Below, in pieces: positions 27,381 to 36,619 of a DNA stretch of 64,000 bases. The position numbers and the translations under genes were made by a program. The notes beneath the pieces are model-generated. The model searched no databases, was not told the DNA's origin, and saw only the letters and a list, made by a program, of their open reading frames with translations. Origin of the DNA: Alphaproteobacteria bacterium (GTDB taxonomy: Bacteria > Pseudomonadota > Alphaproteobacteria > UBA2966); NCBI GenBank assembly GCA_018654745.1, contig JABILA010000068.1:1-64000 (forward strand), given 5' to 3'. Position 1 is the stretch's first letter; each line of letters starts with the position of its first letter.

Positions 27381-28570
27381 AAGGTTATTTACGCCAGGAT
27401 GGACAAAAAGGTATCCGCAATACCGTTGTTGTCGCTTATCTGATTGAATGCGCCCGCCATGTCGCCAACGAGATTGCGCTCGATTTCAGGGGCAGGGATG
27501 TGCACGTCATCGGGTTTCCCGGCTGTTTTCCCAACGGTTATGCCTTTGACATGATGTCAAAACTTTGCACCCACCCAAATGTGGGTGCCGTATTGCTGGT
27601 ATCATTGGGTTGCGAAGGTTTTAACCGTGAAGGTCTGGCGGAAATTGTAGCTGCTTCGGGAAGACCCGTTGAAACACTGGTCATTCAACAAAATGGCGGC
27701 ACAGCAAAAACAATCGGGAAAGGCTCCAAATGGGTCAGGACGGAACTGGACGCCCTGTCGATGCAAAAACCCGTGGATATGGCCATTGAGGAACTGGTTA
27801 TCGGTACGATCTGTGGCGGGTCTGATGGAACCAGCGGCATGACGGCCAACCCGGCTATGGGTCGGGCTTTCGATTTGCTTATTGCAGAGGGAGCAGCAGG
27901 CATTTTTGAGGAAACCGGAGAGTTGATCGGGTGTGAGCATTACATGGCAGACCGGGCGGCAACACCTGAACTGGGTGCTGAAATCGTAAATTGTGTCGAC
28001 AAGGCCCGAAGCTATTATGAAACCATGGGATATGGCAGCTTTTCGCCGGGGAATGCGGATGGTGGTCTGAGTACCATCGAGGAAAAATCCATGGGTGCTT
28101 ATGCCAAGTCCGGCGCCTCACAAATCGTAGGACTGATTAAACCAGGGGATAAACCACCCACCGGGGGGCTTTATTTACTGGATGTCATTCCCGATGGAGA
28201 AGTTCGTCATGGTTTTCCTAACATCAATGACAATGCCGAGATTGCCGAACTGATGGCATGCGGTGCGCATTTGAATTTGTTTTCAACCGGGCGAGGGTCT
28301 GTTGTAGGTTCTGCGATATCACCGGTCATCAAGGTGTGTGGCAACCCGGAAACCTTTCGCAATTTGAGTGATGACATGGATGTCGATGCCGGGAGAATAC
28401 TGGAAGGGCGTGCCGATCTGGACGAAGTCGGGCGTGAAGTTCGTGACCTGGTGCTGGCTGTCGCTAACGGGCAAAAAAGCAAATCGGAGATGTTGGGCCA
28501 CCGGGAGTTCATTTTGGGTTACAAGAGCTTTGAACCCATTGGGCCTGCCTGTCTGCCCAACGTGGCCTGA
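27377..28570 (+). CDS. UxaA-family dehydratase large subunit (altronate dehydratase-like)
   Basis: A 397-residue protein covering the C-terminal catalytic region of altronate/galactarate dehydratases: GYLRQDGQKGIRN, IGTICGGSDGTSGMTANPAMGRAFDLL, FEETGELIG and the late FSTGRGSVVGSAISPVIKVCGNPETF. These enzymes dehydrate sugar acids using a metal at conserved Cys/His residues. Split two-gene forms often act on substrates other than altronate, such as D-altronate analogues or (2R)-sulfolactate-type acids, so the substrate stays open. Coupling to an RraA-like aldolase suggests dehydration followed by aldol cleavage. Confidence 0.9.
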   Translation: MKGYLRQDGQKGIRNTVVVAYLIECARHVANEIALDFRGRDVHVIGFPGCFPNGYAFDMMSKLCTHPNVGAVLLVSLGCEGFNREGLAEIVAASGRPVETLVIQQNGGTAKTIGKGSKWVRTELDALSMQKPVDMAIEELVIGTICGGSDGTSGMTANPAMGRAFDLLIAEGAAGIFEETGELIGCEHYMADRAATPELGAEIVNCVDKARSYYETMGYGSFSPGNADGGLSTIEEKSMGAYAKSGASQIVGLIKPGDKPPTGGLYLLDVIPDGEVRHGFPNINDNAEIAELMACGAHLNLFSTGRGSVVGSAISPVIKVCGNPETFRNLSDDMDVDAGRILEGRADLDEVGREVRDLVLAVANGQKSKSEMLGHREFILGYKSFEPIGPACLPNVA

Positions 28571-28580
28571 TGAAACGACA

Positions 28581-28607
28581 ACGGGGTGATCAATATGACC
28601 ACCCCGT
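28581..28607. terminator. Probable bidirectional terminator
   Basis: An inverted repeat, acggggtg / caccccgt with an inner tca/tga pair and one mismatch, lies between two convergent genes 11 bases after the dehydratase stop. The flanking T runs are weak on both sides. Confidence 0.55.
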
Positions 28608-28632
28608 ATTTACGCGATAAATATGTGTTTCT

Positions 28633-29328
28633 TCAGGCACCCTGGACCCACGGTGCAACCATGCCCAGGTGATCTTCAACAGATGTAACACCCTCAACGG
28701 TCTCGACGGCAATCATCAAAGCCTTGCGTTCATCTTCGGAATTGACCCAGCCCCAAAGTTCAACAGCACCTGAAGTCACGATGACATTCAGTGCGCCATG
28801 ACTGATCCAGTTTTCATTTTCCAGTTTCGCCAGAATATTTTTACGCAGCTGACGATCATCGACAGATGGTGCTGCGGGGCCCGCATCTTTTGACGCGGCA
28901 AGTCCATGAAGAAGGTTGGCACGGCTGACGATACCGACAAGTTTTCCGTCCTGTATTACCGGCACGCGTTTGATACGGCGTTTTTCAAGCAATTGGGCGA
29001 TATCACCAACCAGCGTTTCTTCATCGACTGAGATAATTTTATCCGTCATAACCTGAGCGGCCGTCATGCCATGTGTCTTGGCATAGTCCCGGGCTTCGTC
29101 TTCGCTGCTGGTGAACAGGCTCAGCCATGAGGAATGTCGGCGCTCAGTATGGTTTTCATGGCGGCGCAACAGATCACCCTCACTGACGATACCTAATACC
29201 TTGCCGTTTTCATCTGCGACCGGAACAGCACTAATGCCTTTTTCGAGCAATACGCGGGCGATTTCATCGACTTTCAGGTCGGGTGAAATAGTTACCACTT
29301 TAGTGGTCATGATGTCGCTGGCACGCAT
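28633..29328 (-). CDS. CBS-pair and BON-domain protein
   Basis: A 231-residue cytoplasmic protein. Two CBS motifs lie at about 1-60 (IMTTKVVTISPDLKVDEIA) and 93-150 (VMTDKIISVDEETLVGDIA), followed by a BON domain at about 160-225 (DRQLRKNILAKLENENW, SGAVELWGWVNSEDERKAL). CBS pairs sense adenine nucleotides and BON domains bind membranes or phospholipid. No partner is evident; it follows the TRAP operon on the same strand, 59 bases downstream, and may just read through from it. Confidence 0.92.
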   Translation of the reverse strand: MRASDIMTTKVVTISPDLKVDEIARVLLEKGISAVPVADENGKVLGIVSEGDLLRRHENHTERRHSSWLSLFTSSEDEARDYAKTHGMTAAQVMTDKIISVDEETLVGDIAQLLEKRRIKRVPVIQDGKLVGIVSRANLLHGLAASKDAGPAAPSVDDRQLRKNILAKLENENWISHGALNVIVTSGAVELWGWVNSEDERKALMIAVETVEGVTSVEDHLGMVAPWVQGA

Positions 29329-29387
29329 TATCTTGCTCCTGTTAAATTCGGTGGCTTACACCTTTATATCTGGAAGCATTATAGAAC

Positions 29388-29849
29388 TTATTCAATCGGC
29401 TTTCCCTGCGGCATATTGCCATAGTTCCGGACAATAGACAGAACACGCACGGCATATCGTAGCCAGAGCAGGCAAAAAATGATCAGAAAATATTTGTCGA
29501 TTGTTTCAAGTTCGGCCTGCAGTCCATCGAAATAGAAGTTTACGAAGGCTGTAACCGGCGCTGTCAAACACAACCACGCACCCCAAAGTGACTTTCCTCG
29601 CCACATGGAGAGGGCACCAAATATTATAGCTGAGGAATAAACAGCAATCAGAACGGCAGCTGTTTCACCGCCATTTGTCCAACGGCTAATAGCAACAAGT
29701 TCTCCGGCGAGGAAGATCAGGATCAGGAAGCAGGCATAAACGTAGAGTTCGTTATTTGCCTGCTTCCTGGTTAATCTTTTGACGCTGCGGAAATAGGGCG
29801 TCTTTTCATCGTCCCAGACATATTTCTTGACGAAGTCCTGTAGGTCCAT
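29388..29849 (-). CDS. Small four-helix membrane protein next to TRAP transporter
   Basis: A 153-residue protein I do not recognise. After an amphipathic N-terminus (FVKKYVWDDEKTPYF, about 6-20) it has four hydrophobic segments near 38-56, 63-82, 90-107 and 117-137. It begins 27 bases after the end of the TRAP small permease gene on the same strand, so it is probably part of the transporter operon, perhaps an accessory subunit. No enzyme motif is visible. Confidence 0.7.
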   Translation of the reverse strand: MDLQDFVKKYVWDDEKTPYFRSVKRLTRKQANNELYVYACFLILIFLAGELVAISRWTNGGETAAVLIAVYSSAIIFGALSMWRGKSLWGAWLCLTAPVTAFVNFYFDGLQAELETIDKYFLIIFCLLWLRYAVRVLSIVRNYGNMPQGKPIE

Positions 29850-29876
29850 CGTATTAATCGCCCGGGGTTGTTGGGA

Positions 29877-30551
29877 TCATGTATAGCCTTTTTTCTCTTC
29901 TTCGAGATCCATTTTCAGTTTTCCGGAATCCCTGTCTTCCGGCCATTGCAGGGTCATCAGCTTGAACCGGAAATCCTGTGGCCCAAACAAAACAACATAT
30001 GTTTGCAGCCAGATAGCGATGCCTGAGAAAAACGCACTGATCAATCCAAAGACAAAGACAGATTTAATAATCCAGCGATTGGGTAGTCCAACCAGAGATG
30101 CTGAAACTTCGTTCATCACATAGCTATCATGGGCGTATTTTGTTGCGAAATAGACCATCACAGCGCAATAGGGGATCATCAAGACATTCACCCCGACAAA
30201 CTCAATCCAGGCCTGTGCGCGAAGACCCAGGTGTTCCCGCACCAAATCAACACGAACATGACGGTTGTGGATGTAGCCATAGCCCAGCACGAGCGCGAAC
30301 AGGGCTGTGTGAAAATGCCACTCCATTTCCTGCATCAAAGTAGAAGAAAAGAGGTCGCTAACATGTTCCACGAGGAAAACCTGCATCCAGATGAGTTTTC
30401 TGGAAATAACGTCCCACATGGTGACCAGGACCAGGGGTATCACAAAGAATGATCCCCATTTGCCGATATTGTCCACGTATTTCTGGATGAACAACATCAA
30501 GGTGATCATGCCAGGCACCTGTTCGGACTCACTCACAGTATTCGTTGTCAT
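29877..30551 (-). CDS. TRAP transporter small permease (DctQ-like)
   Basis: A 224-residue inner-membrane protein with four predicted helices and the DctQ landmarks EMEWHFHTALFALVLGYGYIHNRHVRVDLV (as a location, about 95-125). It partners the large permease to form the membrane part of a TRAP solute:Na+ symporter. It follows the large permease by 12 bases; the order P, M, Q is the reverse of the common P, Q, M. Confidence 0.9.
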   Translation of the reverse strand: MTTNTVSESEQVPGMITLMLFIQKYVDNIGKWGSFFVIPLVLVTMWDVISRKLIWMQVFLVEHVSDLFSSTLMQEMEWHFHTALFALVLGYGYIHNRHVRVDLVREHLGLRAQAWIEFVGVNVLMIPYCAVMVYFATKYAHDSYVMNEVSASLVGLPNRWIIKSVFVFGLISAFFSGIAIWLQTYVVLFGPQDFRFKLMTLQWPEDRDSGKLKMDLEEEKKGYT

Positions 30552-30563
30552 TTGCTAATCCTC

Positions 30564-31940
30564 TTAATCGTAAACCTGGCGTGGTAACCACAGGGCGATT
30601 TCCGGCTGGTAGACAACCAGACTCAAGACCGAAGCCTGAATGGCCACAAAGGGAATGATGCCTTTATAGATACTGAGCGTTTTGACTTCCGCCGGCGCAA
30701 TACTCTTGAGGTAGAAAAGAGCATAACCGAAAGGCGGGGTCAGGAACGATGTTTGTAAATTAATGGCAACCAGGATTGTAAACCAGAAGATCATCTCTTC
30801 ATGGGCGACGTGGTCACCAAAATCCAGTTCAACAACCATCGGCGCAAACACTGGCAGAATGATCAGCGTAATTTCGATCCAGTCCAGGAAGAACCCAAGG
30901 ACAAAAACGATGCCCATGATCAGGAACAACAAGCCCCAGGAATCCAGTTCGGCTTCGAGGATCAAGCCTTCAACTACATCGTCACCACCTAGTGAGCGGA
31001 AGACATAGGCAAAGGCCGTGGCGCACATAATAATGAAAAAGATCATGGCGATGGTCATACCGGCGGAATGACAGACACCTTTCATGATTTCCCATTTTAC
31101 CCGGCCCTTGATCCAGCCAAGCAGCAGGGCACCAAAAGCACCCACAGCACCGGCTTCACTTGGCGTCGCAAAGCCCAGCAAGATCGAGCTTTTGATAAAG
31201 GCAATCAGGAAAACTGGCGGTACAAAACTGCGCAGCAGCAATGCCGGCATTTCATTTGGCGGCACATAAAGAAGTTCAGGTGGCAAAGATGGCGCCACTT
31301 CCGGTTTGATCGTGGAAATCGTTGCGATATAGACCAGGTAGACCGATGCCAGGAACAGGCCCGGTGCCAGTGCAGCCATGAACAAAGTGCCGACAGAAAC
31401 CGACAGCAGGTCGGCCATGATGATCAGCATGATACTTGGCGGGATCAAAATTCCCAATGTTCCCGAGGCTGCGATACAACCCGTAGCCAACGCATGACTG
31501 TAGTTCTGACGCAACATCGTTGGCAGGGCCAGCGCCGTCATCATGGTGACCGAGGCACCAATGATACCGGTCATGGCTGCAAGGATCGTACCCATAACGG
31601 TCACGGCCAGAGCCAGACTACCGGGAACCCGGCGCAGCAGAACCTGACAGCAATACAGCATGTCATTGGCAATACCACTTCGTTCCATCATCACGCCCAT
31701 AAAAACGAATGTAGGTAGAGCAACCAAAACAAGGTTTTCGGCGGCACCGCCCCATACCCGGGGGACAAAGTTGAAAAATTCAATCAGCGAAAACATGCCA
31801 AAGCTATAGCCAATCAGACCATATGCGATGGAAAGTCCACCTAGCAGAAAAGCAACCGGGTAACCACTGAACAGCAGCAACGCCAGACTTGCGAACATAA
31901 ACACCGGCATATAGTCGGTGAAAATTTCAATTAACTCCAT
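30564..31940 (-). CDS. TRAP transporter large permease (DctM-like)
   Basis: A 458-residue membrane protein with about 12 hydrophobic segments. GYPVAFLLGG, LPTFVFMGVMMERSGIA, GILIPPSIMLIIMADL and FTILVAINLQTSFLTPPFGYALFYLK are typical DctM motifs. It carries the ion-driven translocation pathway for a carboxylate delivered by the periplasmic binding protein. Neighbouring HMG-CoA reductase suggests mevalonate as the carboxylate. Confidence 0.93.
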   Translation of the reverse strand: MELIEIFTDYMPVFMFASLALLLFSGYPVAFLLGGLSIAYGLIGYSFGMFSLIEFFNFVPRVWGGAAENLVLVALPTFVFMGVMMERSGIANDMLYCCQVLLRRVPGSLALAVTVMGTILAAMTGIIGASVTMMTALALPTMLRQNYSHALATGCIAASGTLGILIPPSIMLIIMADLLSVSVGTLFMAALAPGLFLASVYLVYIATISTIKPEVAPSLPPELLYVPPNEMPALLLRSFVPPVFLIAFIKSSILLGFATPSEAGAVGAFGALLLGWIKGRVKWEIMKGVCHSAGMTIAMIFFIIMCATAFAYVFRSLGGDDVVEGLILEAELDSWGLLFLIMGIVFVLGFFLDWIEITLIILPVFAPMVVELDFGDHVAHEEMIFWFTILVAINLQTSFLTPPFGYALFYLKSIAPAEVKTLSIYKGIIPFVAIQASVLSLVVYQPEIALWLPRQVYD

Positions 31941-32282
31941 TTGATCGCCTTCACTCGTCCAAAAACTTGTTCTGGCCTGGTCAGGTTTCCGGGCGGAAAT
32001 ATTTCCATCCGGTCAATCCAGGCCTCCCTGTTATTGTTTGAGGCATTGCCTCTGCGTTTCTTTTGAACGCTTGGTCTCAATTCAGATTAAGTCTTAAATT
32101 AAACAAAAATTCCACTGGACGTAATGTCCAGCTGATCAAATCGTATCAAAAAAGTGGGATTATTGATGTTATTGTATCGGCTGAGTATTACCGCGCCTGG
32201 CAGTCGGAAAGAAAGCCGGAACCCGAATAAGGGTTCCGGCAATCCTGTCATCAGATGATAACATCTGAAATCCTTGTATACC
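31941..32282. other. Intergenic spacer between TRAP binding protein and permease genes
   Basis: This 342-base spacer holds the terminator at 32215-32240 near its right end. The remaining AT-rich sequence has no recognisable gene; it may contain a separate weak promoter for the permease genes. Confidence 0.5.
32215..32240 (-). terminator. Terminator or attenuator after the TRAP binding-protein gene
   Basis: A perfect 10-base inverted repeat (gccggaaccc / gggttccggc, loop of 6) lies 43 bases after the stop of the binding-protein gene and is followed on the minus strand by tttcttt. Partial termination here would keep the binding protein in excess over the permease. Confidence 0.8.
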
Positions 32283-33335
32283 CTACTTCAGGTATGCCCG
32301 GTCACCCCAGACTTTGTATTTTTTCCGGAATGCGGAGTAGCTTGCGTAAGCCGTTGCAAACAATGGGTCTTTGGCAACTTCTTCTTTAACCACAGCGTCC
32401 CAGCCAGCTCTAAACTTGGCAATGAACTCTGGTGACCAATCGTGCAAGGTAACACCTTTGCCTTGCATCCAGGCCATGGCGTCAGCCTGAATGGCATCAG
32501 AGCGGATCAGAGACCATGCAATAGAAGCATCACAAGCTGTTTTGATGATTGTCTGCTGTTGCTTGTTCAAAGCTTCCCACTTGCCCTTGTTCATCAGCAG
32601 CTCAAGAATTGAGGATTGCTGATGCCAACCGGGGAAGTAGTTGTGCTTGGCGATTTGATAGAAACCGAGGTTTTTATCAATCGACGGCATGGAAAATTCA
32701 GTTGCCTGAATAACGCCACGCTCCAGAGCAGGGTAAATGTCAGCCGCTGACAGCAACTGGGTTGAAGCACCCAGTTTGGTCATGACCTTGGCACCCATGC
32801 CGAAGAAACGCATCTTCAGACCTTTGAGCTGATCTGTAGATGTGATCGGCTCCTTGAACCAGCCTGATGTCTCAGGCGCGATAATGCCGCAGTTAAAGGC
32901 TTTCAGACCATTGTCGTCCATAACCTTGTTTTTAATCGCGGCACCACCACCATACTCCATCCAGCCCAGTAGCTCGCTTGCTCGGGGACCGAAAGGTACA
33001 GCTGTGAACAATGACATCGCAGGTATTTTGCCTGCGTGGTAACCTGCTGTGCCCCAAACGGCGTCAACGGAACCAGCTTTGGCAGCATCGAAGCCTTCGA
33101 GAGACGGTACTAGGGCACCTGGCTCGAAGAATTTGATGTTCATGTCGCCGCCGGACAGTTCTTTGACGAGATTTTCGAAGTGCTTGCCGGTTTCACCCAA
33201 GATCGACAGCTTGCTGCCGAACGTGCTTTGCATTTTCCAGCGAACTTTGGCATCGGCCTGGCCACCAATGGCCATGGATGTAAGGCCGACGAGACCCGCA
33301 AGTGCTGTTGTTTTAAGAAGTTTAGTCAAACGCAT
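32283..33335 (-). CDS. TRAP transporter substrate-binding protein (DctP-like)
   Basis: A 350-residue periplasmic binding protein from the ATG at 33335, which has a strong ggagg Shine-Dalgarno 7 bases upstream. The signal peptide covers about 1-29 (ending AIGGQADA). WKMQSTFGSKLSILGETGKHF, FFEPGALVPSLEGFDAAKAG and LKGLKMRFFGMGAKVMTKLGAS are DctP-family marks; the arginine in KMRFFG is the usual carboxylate clamp. HMG-CoA reductase lies directly upstream on the same strand, so the ligand is plausibly mevalonate, a ligand reported for some TRAP binding proteins. Confidence 0.92.
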   Translation of the reverse strand: MRLTKLLKTTALAGLVGLTSMAIGGQADAKVRWKMQSTFGSKLSILGETGKHFENLVKELSGGDMNIKFFEPGALVPSLEGFDAAKAGSVDAVWGTAGYHAGKIPAMSLFTAVPFGPRASELLGWMEYGGGAAIKNKVMDDNGLKAFNCGIIAPETSGWFKEPITSTDQLKGLKMRFFGMGAKVMTKLGASTQLLSAADIYPALERGVIQATEFSMPSIDKNLGFYQIAKHNYFPGWHQQSSILELLMNKGKWEALNKQQQTIIKTACDASIAWSLIRSDAIQADAMAWMQGKGVTLHDWSPEFIAKFRAGWDAVVKEEVAKDPLFATAYASYSAFRKKYKVWGDRAYLK

Positions 33336-33511
33336 ATTGATTCCTCCCAATGCGTTAAAAGCCTACCTGACGCAATTTAGCGCCTTTTTATTCGGTCTGA
33401 TCGGATGATGAGATCGCGGTGTCATCTTCCCCCAGACTTCCCTTTTGTGATGATCATCTTACACACCTCGGCACAAGACGCAAAAGATAATAGTCATACA
33501 AATAGGGTTTT

Positions 33512-34849
33512 TCAGATTTTTTTGGACCGCAACAGTTTTAATTCACTTTCGGCGACGTCGAGTCGGACAGACCCCTTTTGGGTCATTTTCAATGCAATCT
33601 GATCTATTTCGGCGCCCTTTGCCCCTGCCATCAAGGCAATATTCTGGGCATGCAACGCCATGTGTCCCTTTTGTACGCCCACCGTAGCCAGGGCTTTCAA
33701 GGCGGCAAAGTTCTGGCACAGTCCAACTGCGGCAGTAATGCGCTGAAGTTTTTCAGCCGTTTCTACCCCCATAATTTCAAGACAGGCTCGCGCTGTCGGG
33801 TGGGCTTTGGTTGCGCCACCAATAATTCCCAGGGCGAGTGGCATCTCGAGGGTCCCCACAAGGTTCCCGTCCTTGTCAACTTCCCAGCGCGTTAGGGGAG
33901 AATACTGGCCGCTGATTGCAGCAAAGGCATGAGCGCCTGCTTCGATCGCCCGGGTATCGTTGCCGGTTGCCAGCGTCACAGCTGATATTCCATTCATGAT
34001 GCCCTTGTTATGCGTTGTCGCCCGCCACGGGTCGGCGGCGGCAAAATGATAGGCCGCCATCATGCCGTCGCGGACTTTTTTGCCGGATATTCCTTTGACG
34101 GCGATCGCTGATGGTTTCCAGACAGCCCGTGCACGCGCAAGACGACGGTCAGCAAGATTGGACAATATGCGCAGATAAGTCGTGCCGTTGGTCCAGCGGG
34201 CAATATGGGGCGCCAGTCGTTCGGCCATGGTATTCACGGCGTTTGCCCCCATGGCATCACGTGTGTCCACGATCAAATGGGTAATCACCATGGGGCCACC
34301 CTGTGTTTCAAGCACACGGACTTCAAGGTCTCGAAAACCTCCACCCAGGCCAATCAATATTGGATCAGCTTCATCGCAGATAGCAGAAATCTCCGATTTT
34401 CGTTCAAGGATTTTCAGGCGTGCAGCCTGTGGATCGGAAACATCAACGAGCTGGATCTGGGCGATCATATGAGCACCCGATGTTGATGCCGTGATGCCAC
34501 CGGTGTTTCGGCACTGCCGGGCGGCATTACATACCGCAGCAACAACGGAACTTTCTTCGGTTGCCATGGGAACCAGAACTTCTTCGCCATCGACGATCAT
34601 GTTTGTGGCAATGCCAACCGGTACATTCATGGTGCCAATGACATTTTCTATCAATCGTCCCGTCAGGTCTTCTGGCAGGTTTCCCGTGTTCCTGAACTGG
34701 TTTCGCGTTTTGTTGTTCAGGCCGGAAAAAGCAGCTACTGCGTCCAGCCGATCAAGTCGATCAAGGGCGTGAAAACCCGATATACGTGATGTTTTAGTGG
34801 CTTTTTTTGTTGGCTTTTTGCTCATTCGTTTATCCATTCCGATCGCCAT
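33512..34849 (-). CDS. mvaA: Class II (degradative-type) hydroxymethylglutaryl-CoA reductase
   Basis: A 445-residue class II HMG-CoA reductase. Active-site residues are visible: the glutamate in PMATEESSVVAA (about 102), the lysine in THNKGIMNG (about 288), the aspartate in GNDTRA and the histidine in VQKGHMALHA. Class II enzymes mostly run in the catabolic direction, oxidising mevalonate to HMG-CoA with NAD and CoA. Most alphaproteobacteria make isoprenoids by the MEP pathway, and there are no other mevalonate-pathway genes here, so catabolism fits. It heads the operon with the TRAP transporter. No HMG-CoA lyase is seen in the window. Confidence 0.93.
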   Translation of the reverse strand: MAIGMDKRMSKKPTKKATKTSRISGFHALDRLDRLDAVAAFSGLNNKTRNQFRNTGNLPEDLTGRLIENVIGTMNVPVGIATNMIVDGEEVLVPMATEESSVVAAVCNAARQCRNTGGITASTSGAHMIAQIQLVDVSDPQAARLKILERKSEISAICDEADPILIGLGGGFRDLEVRVLETQGGPMVITHLIVDTRDAMGANAVNTMAERLAPHIARWTNGTTYLRILSNLADRRLARARAVWKPSAIAVKGISGKKVRDGMMAAYHFAAADPWRATTHNKGIMNGISAVTLATGNDTRAIEAGAHAFAAISGQYSPLTRWEVDKDGNLVGTLEMPLALGIIGGATKAHPTARACLEIMGVETAEKLQRITAAVGLCQNFAALKALATVGVQKGHMALHAQNIALMAGAKGAEIDQIALKMTQKGSVRLDVAESELKLLRSKKI

Positions 34850-35039
34850 CGTGGCATCCCTGTTGCCGGAACGATGTCAGATTTCCGGCTTTCCGCCAAT
34901 AGTGAACCCGTGCATCTCGCTGACATCTTTTTAACCAGACGATTCATTTATTGATTTCGGTGAGAACGCCGGGTATAACCATTTGGCTAAATTTATCACC
35001 AATCGGCTAAATTCAAGAATTGTTTCCTGGGAGCGTTAT

Positions 35040-36479
35040 ATGAAGAAGTACCTGAAATTTTACATCGACGGAAAATGGGTTAAGCCGACCAAGGCCAAAA
35101 CAATGTCTGTCATCAACCCGGCGACGGAAAAAGCCTATGCTGAAATCAGCCTTGGCAGCGCCGCAGATGTTGATCGAGCTGTTGTTGCAGCACGTAAAGC
35201 CTTCACAAGCTTCCGCAAAACCAGCGTCAAGGAAAGAATTGAGCTTCTCCAGTCTGTTCTCGGCGTCTATCAGCGACGATCAGATGAAGTTGCGGCTGCC
35301 ATAACCGAGGAAATGGGGGCACCGACCGGGCTATCGCGGATGTATCAGGCGCCGCTTGGCACAGGCCATCTGGCAACATCGCTTGAGGCTTTGAAAAATT
35401 TCCAATGGGAACGCAATCACGGCAATCACATCATCAGCCACGAGCCTATCGGTGTTGCCGGTCTGATTACGCCGTGGAACTGGCCCATGAACCAGATAGC
35501 CTCCAAGGTTGGACCCGCTTTGGCTGCGGGTTGCACAATGGTACTCAAGCCCAGTGAAATAGCGCCGATTGATGCGATTATTTTTGCGGAAATCCTGCAC
35601 GAGGCCGGTGTCCCCGCAGGTGTCTTCAATCTGATTAACGGAACAGGCCCCGCCGTCGGTGAAGCCATGTCGGCGCATCCAGATATCGACATGATGTCCT
35701 TTACCGGTTCTACCCGAGGCGGCGTAGCGGTGGCCATTGGTTCGGCACCAACCGTCAAGCGTGTAACCCAGGAACTTGGTGGTAAATCAGCCAACATCAT
35801 TCTGGATGACGATGGTTTTCAATCCGGTGTCGCCATTGGTATCGGCCAGTGCATGGCAAACTCTGGCCAATCCTGTAATGCGCCGACACGCATGCTGGTG
35901 CCCAAATCACGGATGAAAGATGCAATCGCCATCGGTGAAGCCCTGCTGGAAAACATTGTTGTTGGTGATCCGTTGGCAGCCGACACTGATCTGGGCCCCG
36001 TCGTCAGCAAGGTTCAGTTCAACAAGATACAGGATCTGATCCAGGTGGGCATGGACGAAAAAACAACGTTGGTCGCTGGTGGCGTTGGCAAACCGGATGG
36101 TTTGAAAAAAGGCTACTACGTCAAGCCGACAATTTTTGCCAATGTCAAAAATGACATGCGGATCGCCCAGGAGGAAATTTTTGGGCCTGTGCTGGTGATG
36201 ATTGGCTACAAGGATGAAGCAGAGGCTATCGAGATCGCCAATGATTCCGCCTATGGACTGGCGGCCTATGTGAACAGTGCCGAATTGTCAGACGCTGCGC
36301 GGGTCGGGCGGCAATTGAACGCGGGGCAAGTTGTGTTGAACTATCAGGAAGGACACCTTGATGCGCCGTTTGGTGGATTCAAACAATCCGGGAACGGACG
36401 CGAAAAGGGTGAATGGGGCATGGAAGAATATCTGGAAATCAAGGCGATCATCGGTGCCAATGCCCGTGCCGCCGAGTAA
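35040..36479 (+). CDS. NAD(P)-dependent aldehyde dehydrogenase
   Basis: A 479-residue aldehyde dehydrogenase from the ATG at 35040, with a gggag Shine-Dalgarno 6 bases upstream; the longer frame begins at a TTG. LITPWNWPMNQ, FTGSTRGG, the general-base glutamate in TQELGGKSANI and the catalytic cysteine in NSGQSCNAPTR are all present, as is EEIFGPVL. It diverges from the HMG-CoA reductase gene, so it may oxidise an aldehyde of the same pathway such as mevaldehyde, but the substrate is not shown by sequence. It ends in a strong terminator. Confidence 0.93.
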   Translation: MKKYLKFYIDGKWVKPTKAKTMSVINPATEKAYAEISLGSAADVDRAVVAARKAFTSFRKTSVKERIELLQSVLGVYQRRSDEVAAAITEEMGAPTGLSRMYQAPLGTGHLATSLEALKNFQWERNHGNHIISHEPIGVAGLITPWNWPMNQIASKVGPALAAGCTMVLKPSEIAPIDAIIFAEILHEAGVPAGVFNLINGTGPAVGEAMSAHPDIDMMSFTGSTRGGVAVAIGSAPTVKRVTQELGGKSANIILDDDGFQSGVAIGIGQCMANSGQSCNAPTRMLVPKSRMKDAIAIGEALLENIVVGDPLAADTDLGPVVSKVQFNKIQDLIQVGMDEKTTLVAGGVGKPDGLKKGYYVKPTIFANVKNDMRIAQEEIFGPVLVMIGYKDEAEAIEIANDSAYGLAAYVNSAELSDAARVGRQLNAGQVVLNYQEGHLDAPFGGFKQSGNGREKGEWGMEEYLEIKAIIGANARAAE

Positions 36480-36514
36480 TACCGGACCTGATCGATTTTA
36501 GTAAGCGTGGTATG

Positions 36515-36541
36515 TTTGGTAAGTTTGGTAAGTTTGGTAAG
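36515..36541. repeat. Three tandem copies of a 9-base unit
   Basis: The unit tttggtaag occurs three times without change at 36515, 36524 and 36533, between the aldehyde dehydrogenase stop and its terminator. Confidence 0.9.
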
Positions 36542-36564
36542 CGTAGTATTTTTTAAAAGACAAG

Positions 36565-36599
36565 TGCCGCCACGGGGTTACCCGTGGCGGCATTTTTTT
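36565..36599 (+). terminator. Rho-independent terminator after aldehyde dehydrogenase
   Basis: A perfect 12-base-pair GC-rich stem (tgccgccacggg / cccgtggcggca) with a gtta loop is followed directly by seven T. Confidence 0.95.
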
Positions 36600-36619
36600 G
36601 ATGTCTGCAACAAGAATCG

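Noticed and set aside
31068-31718. Plus-strand frame of 216 codons opposite the TRAP large permease
   Set aside because: Composition (rich in Gln, Arg and His) is typical of an antisense shadow of a membrane protein gene.
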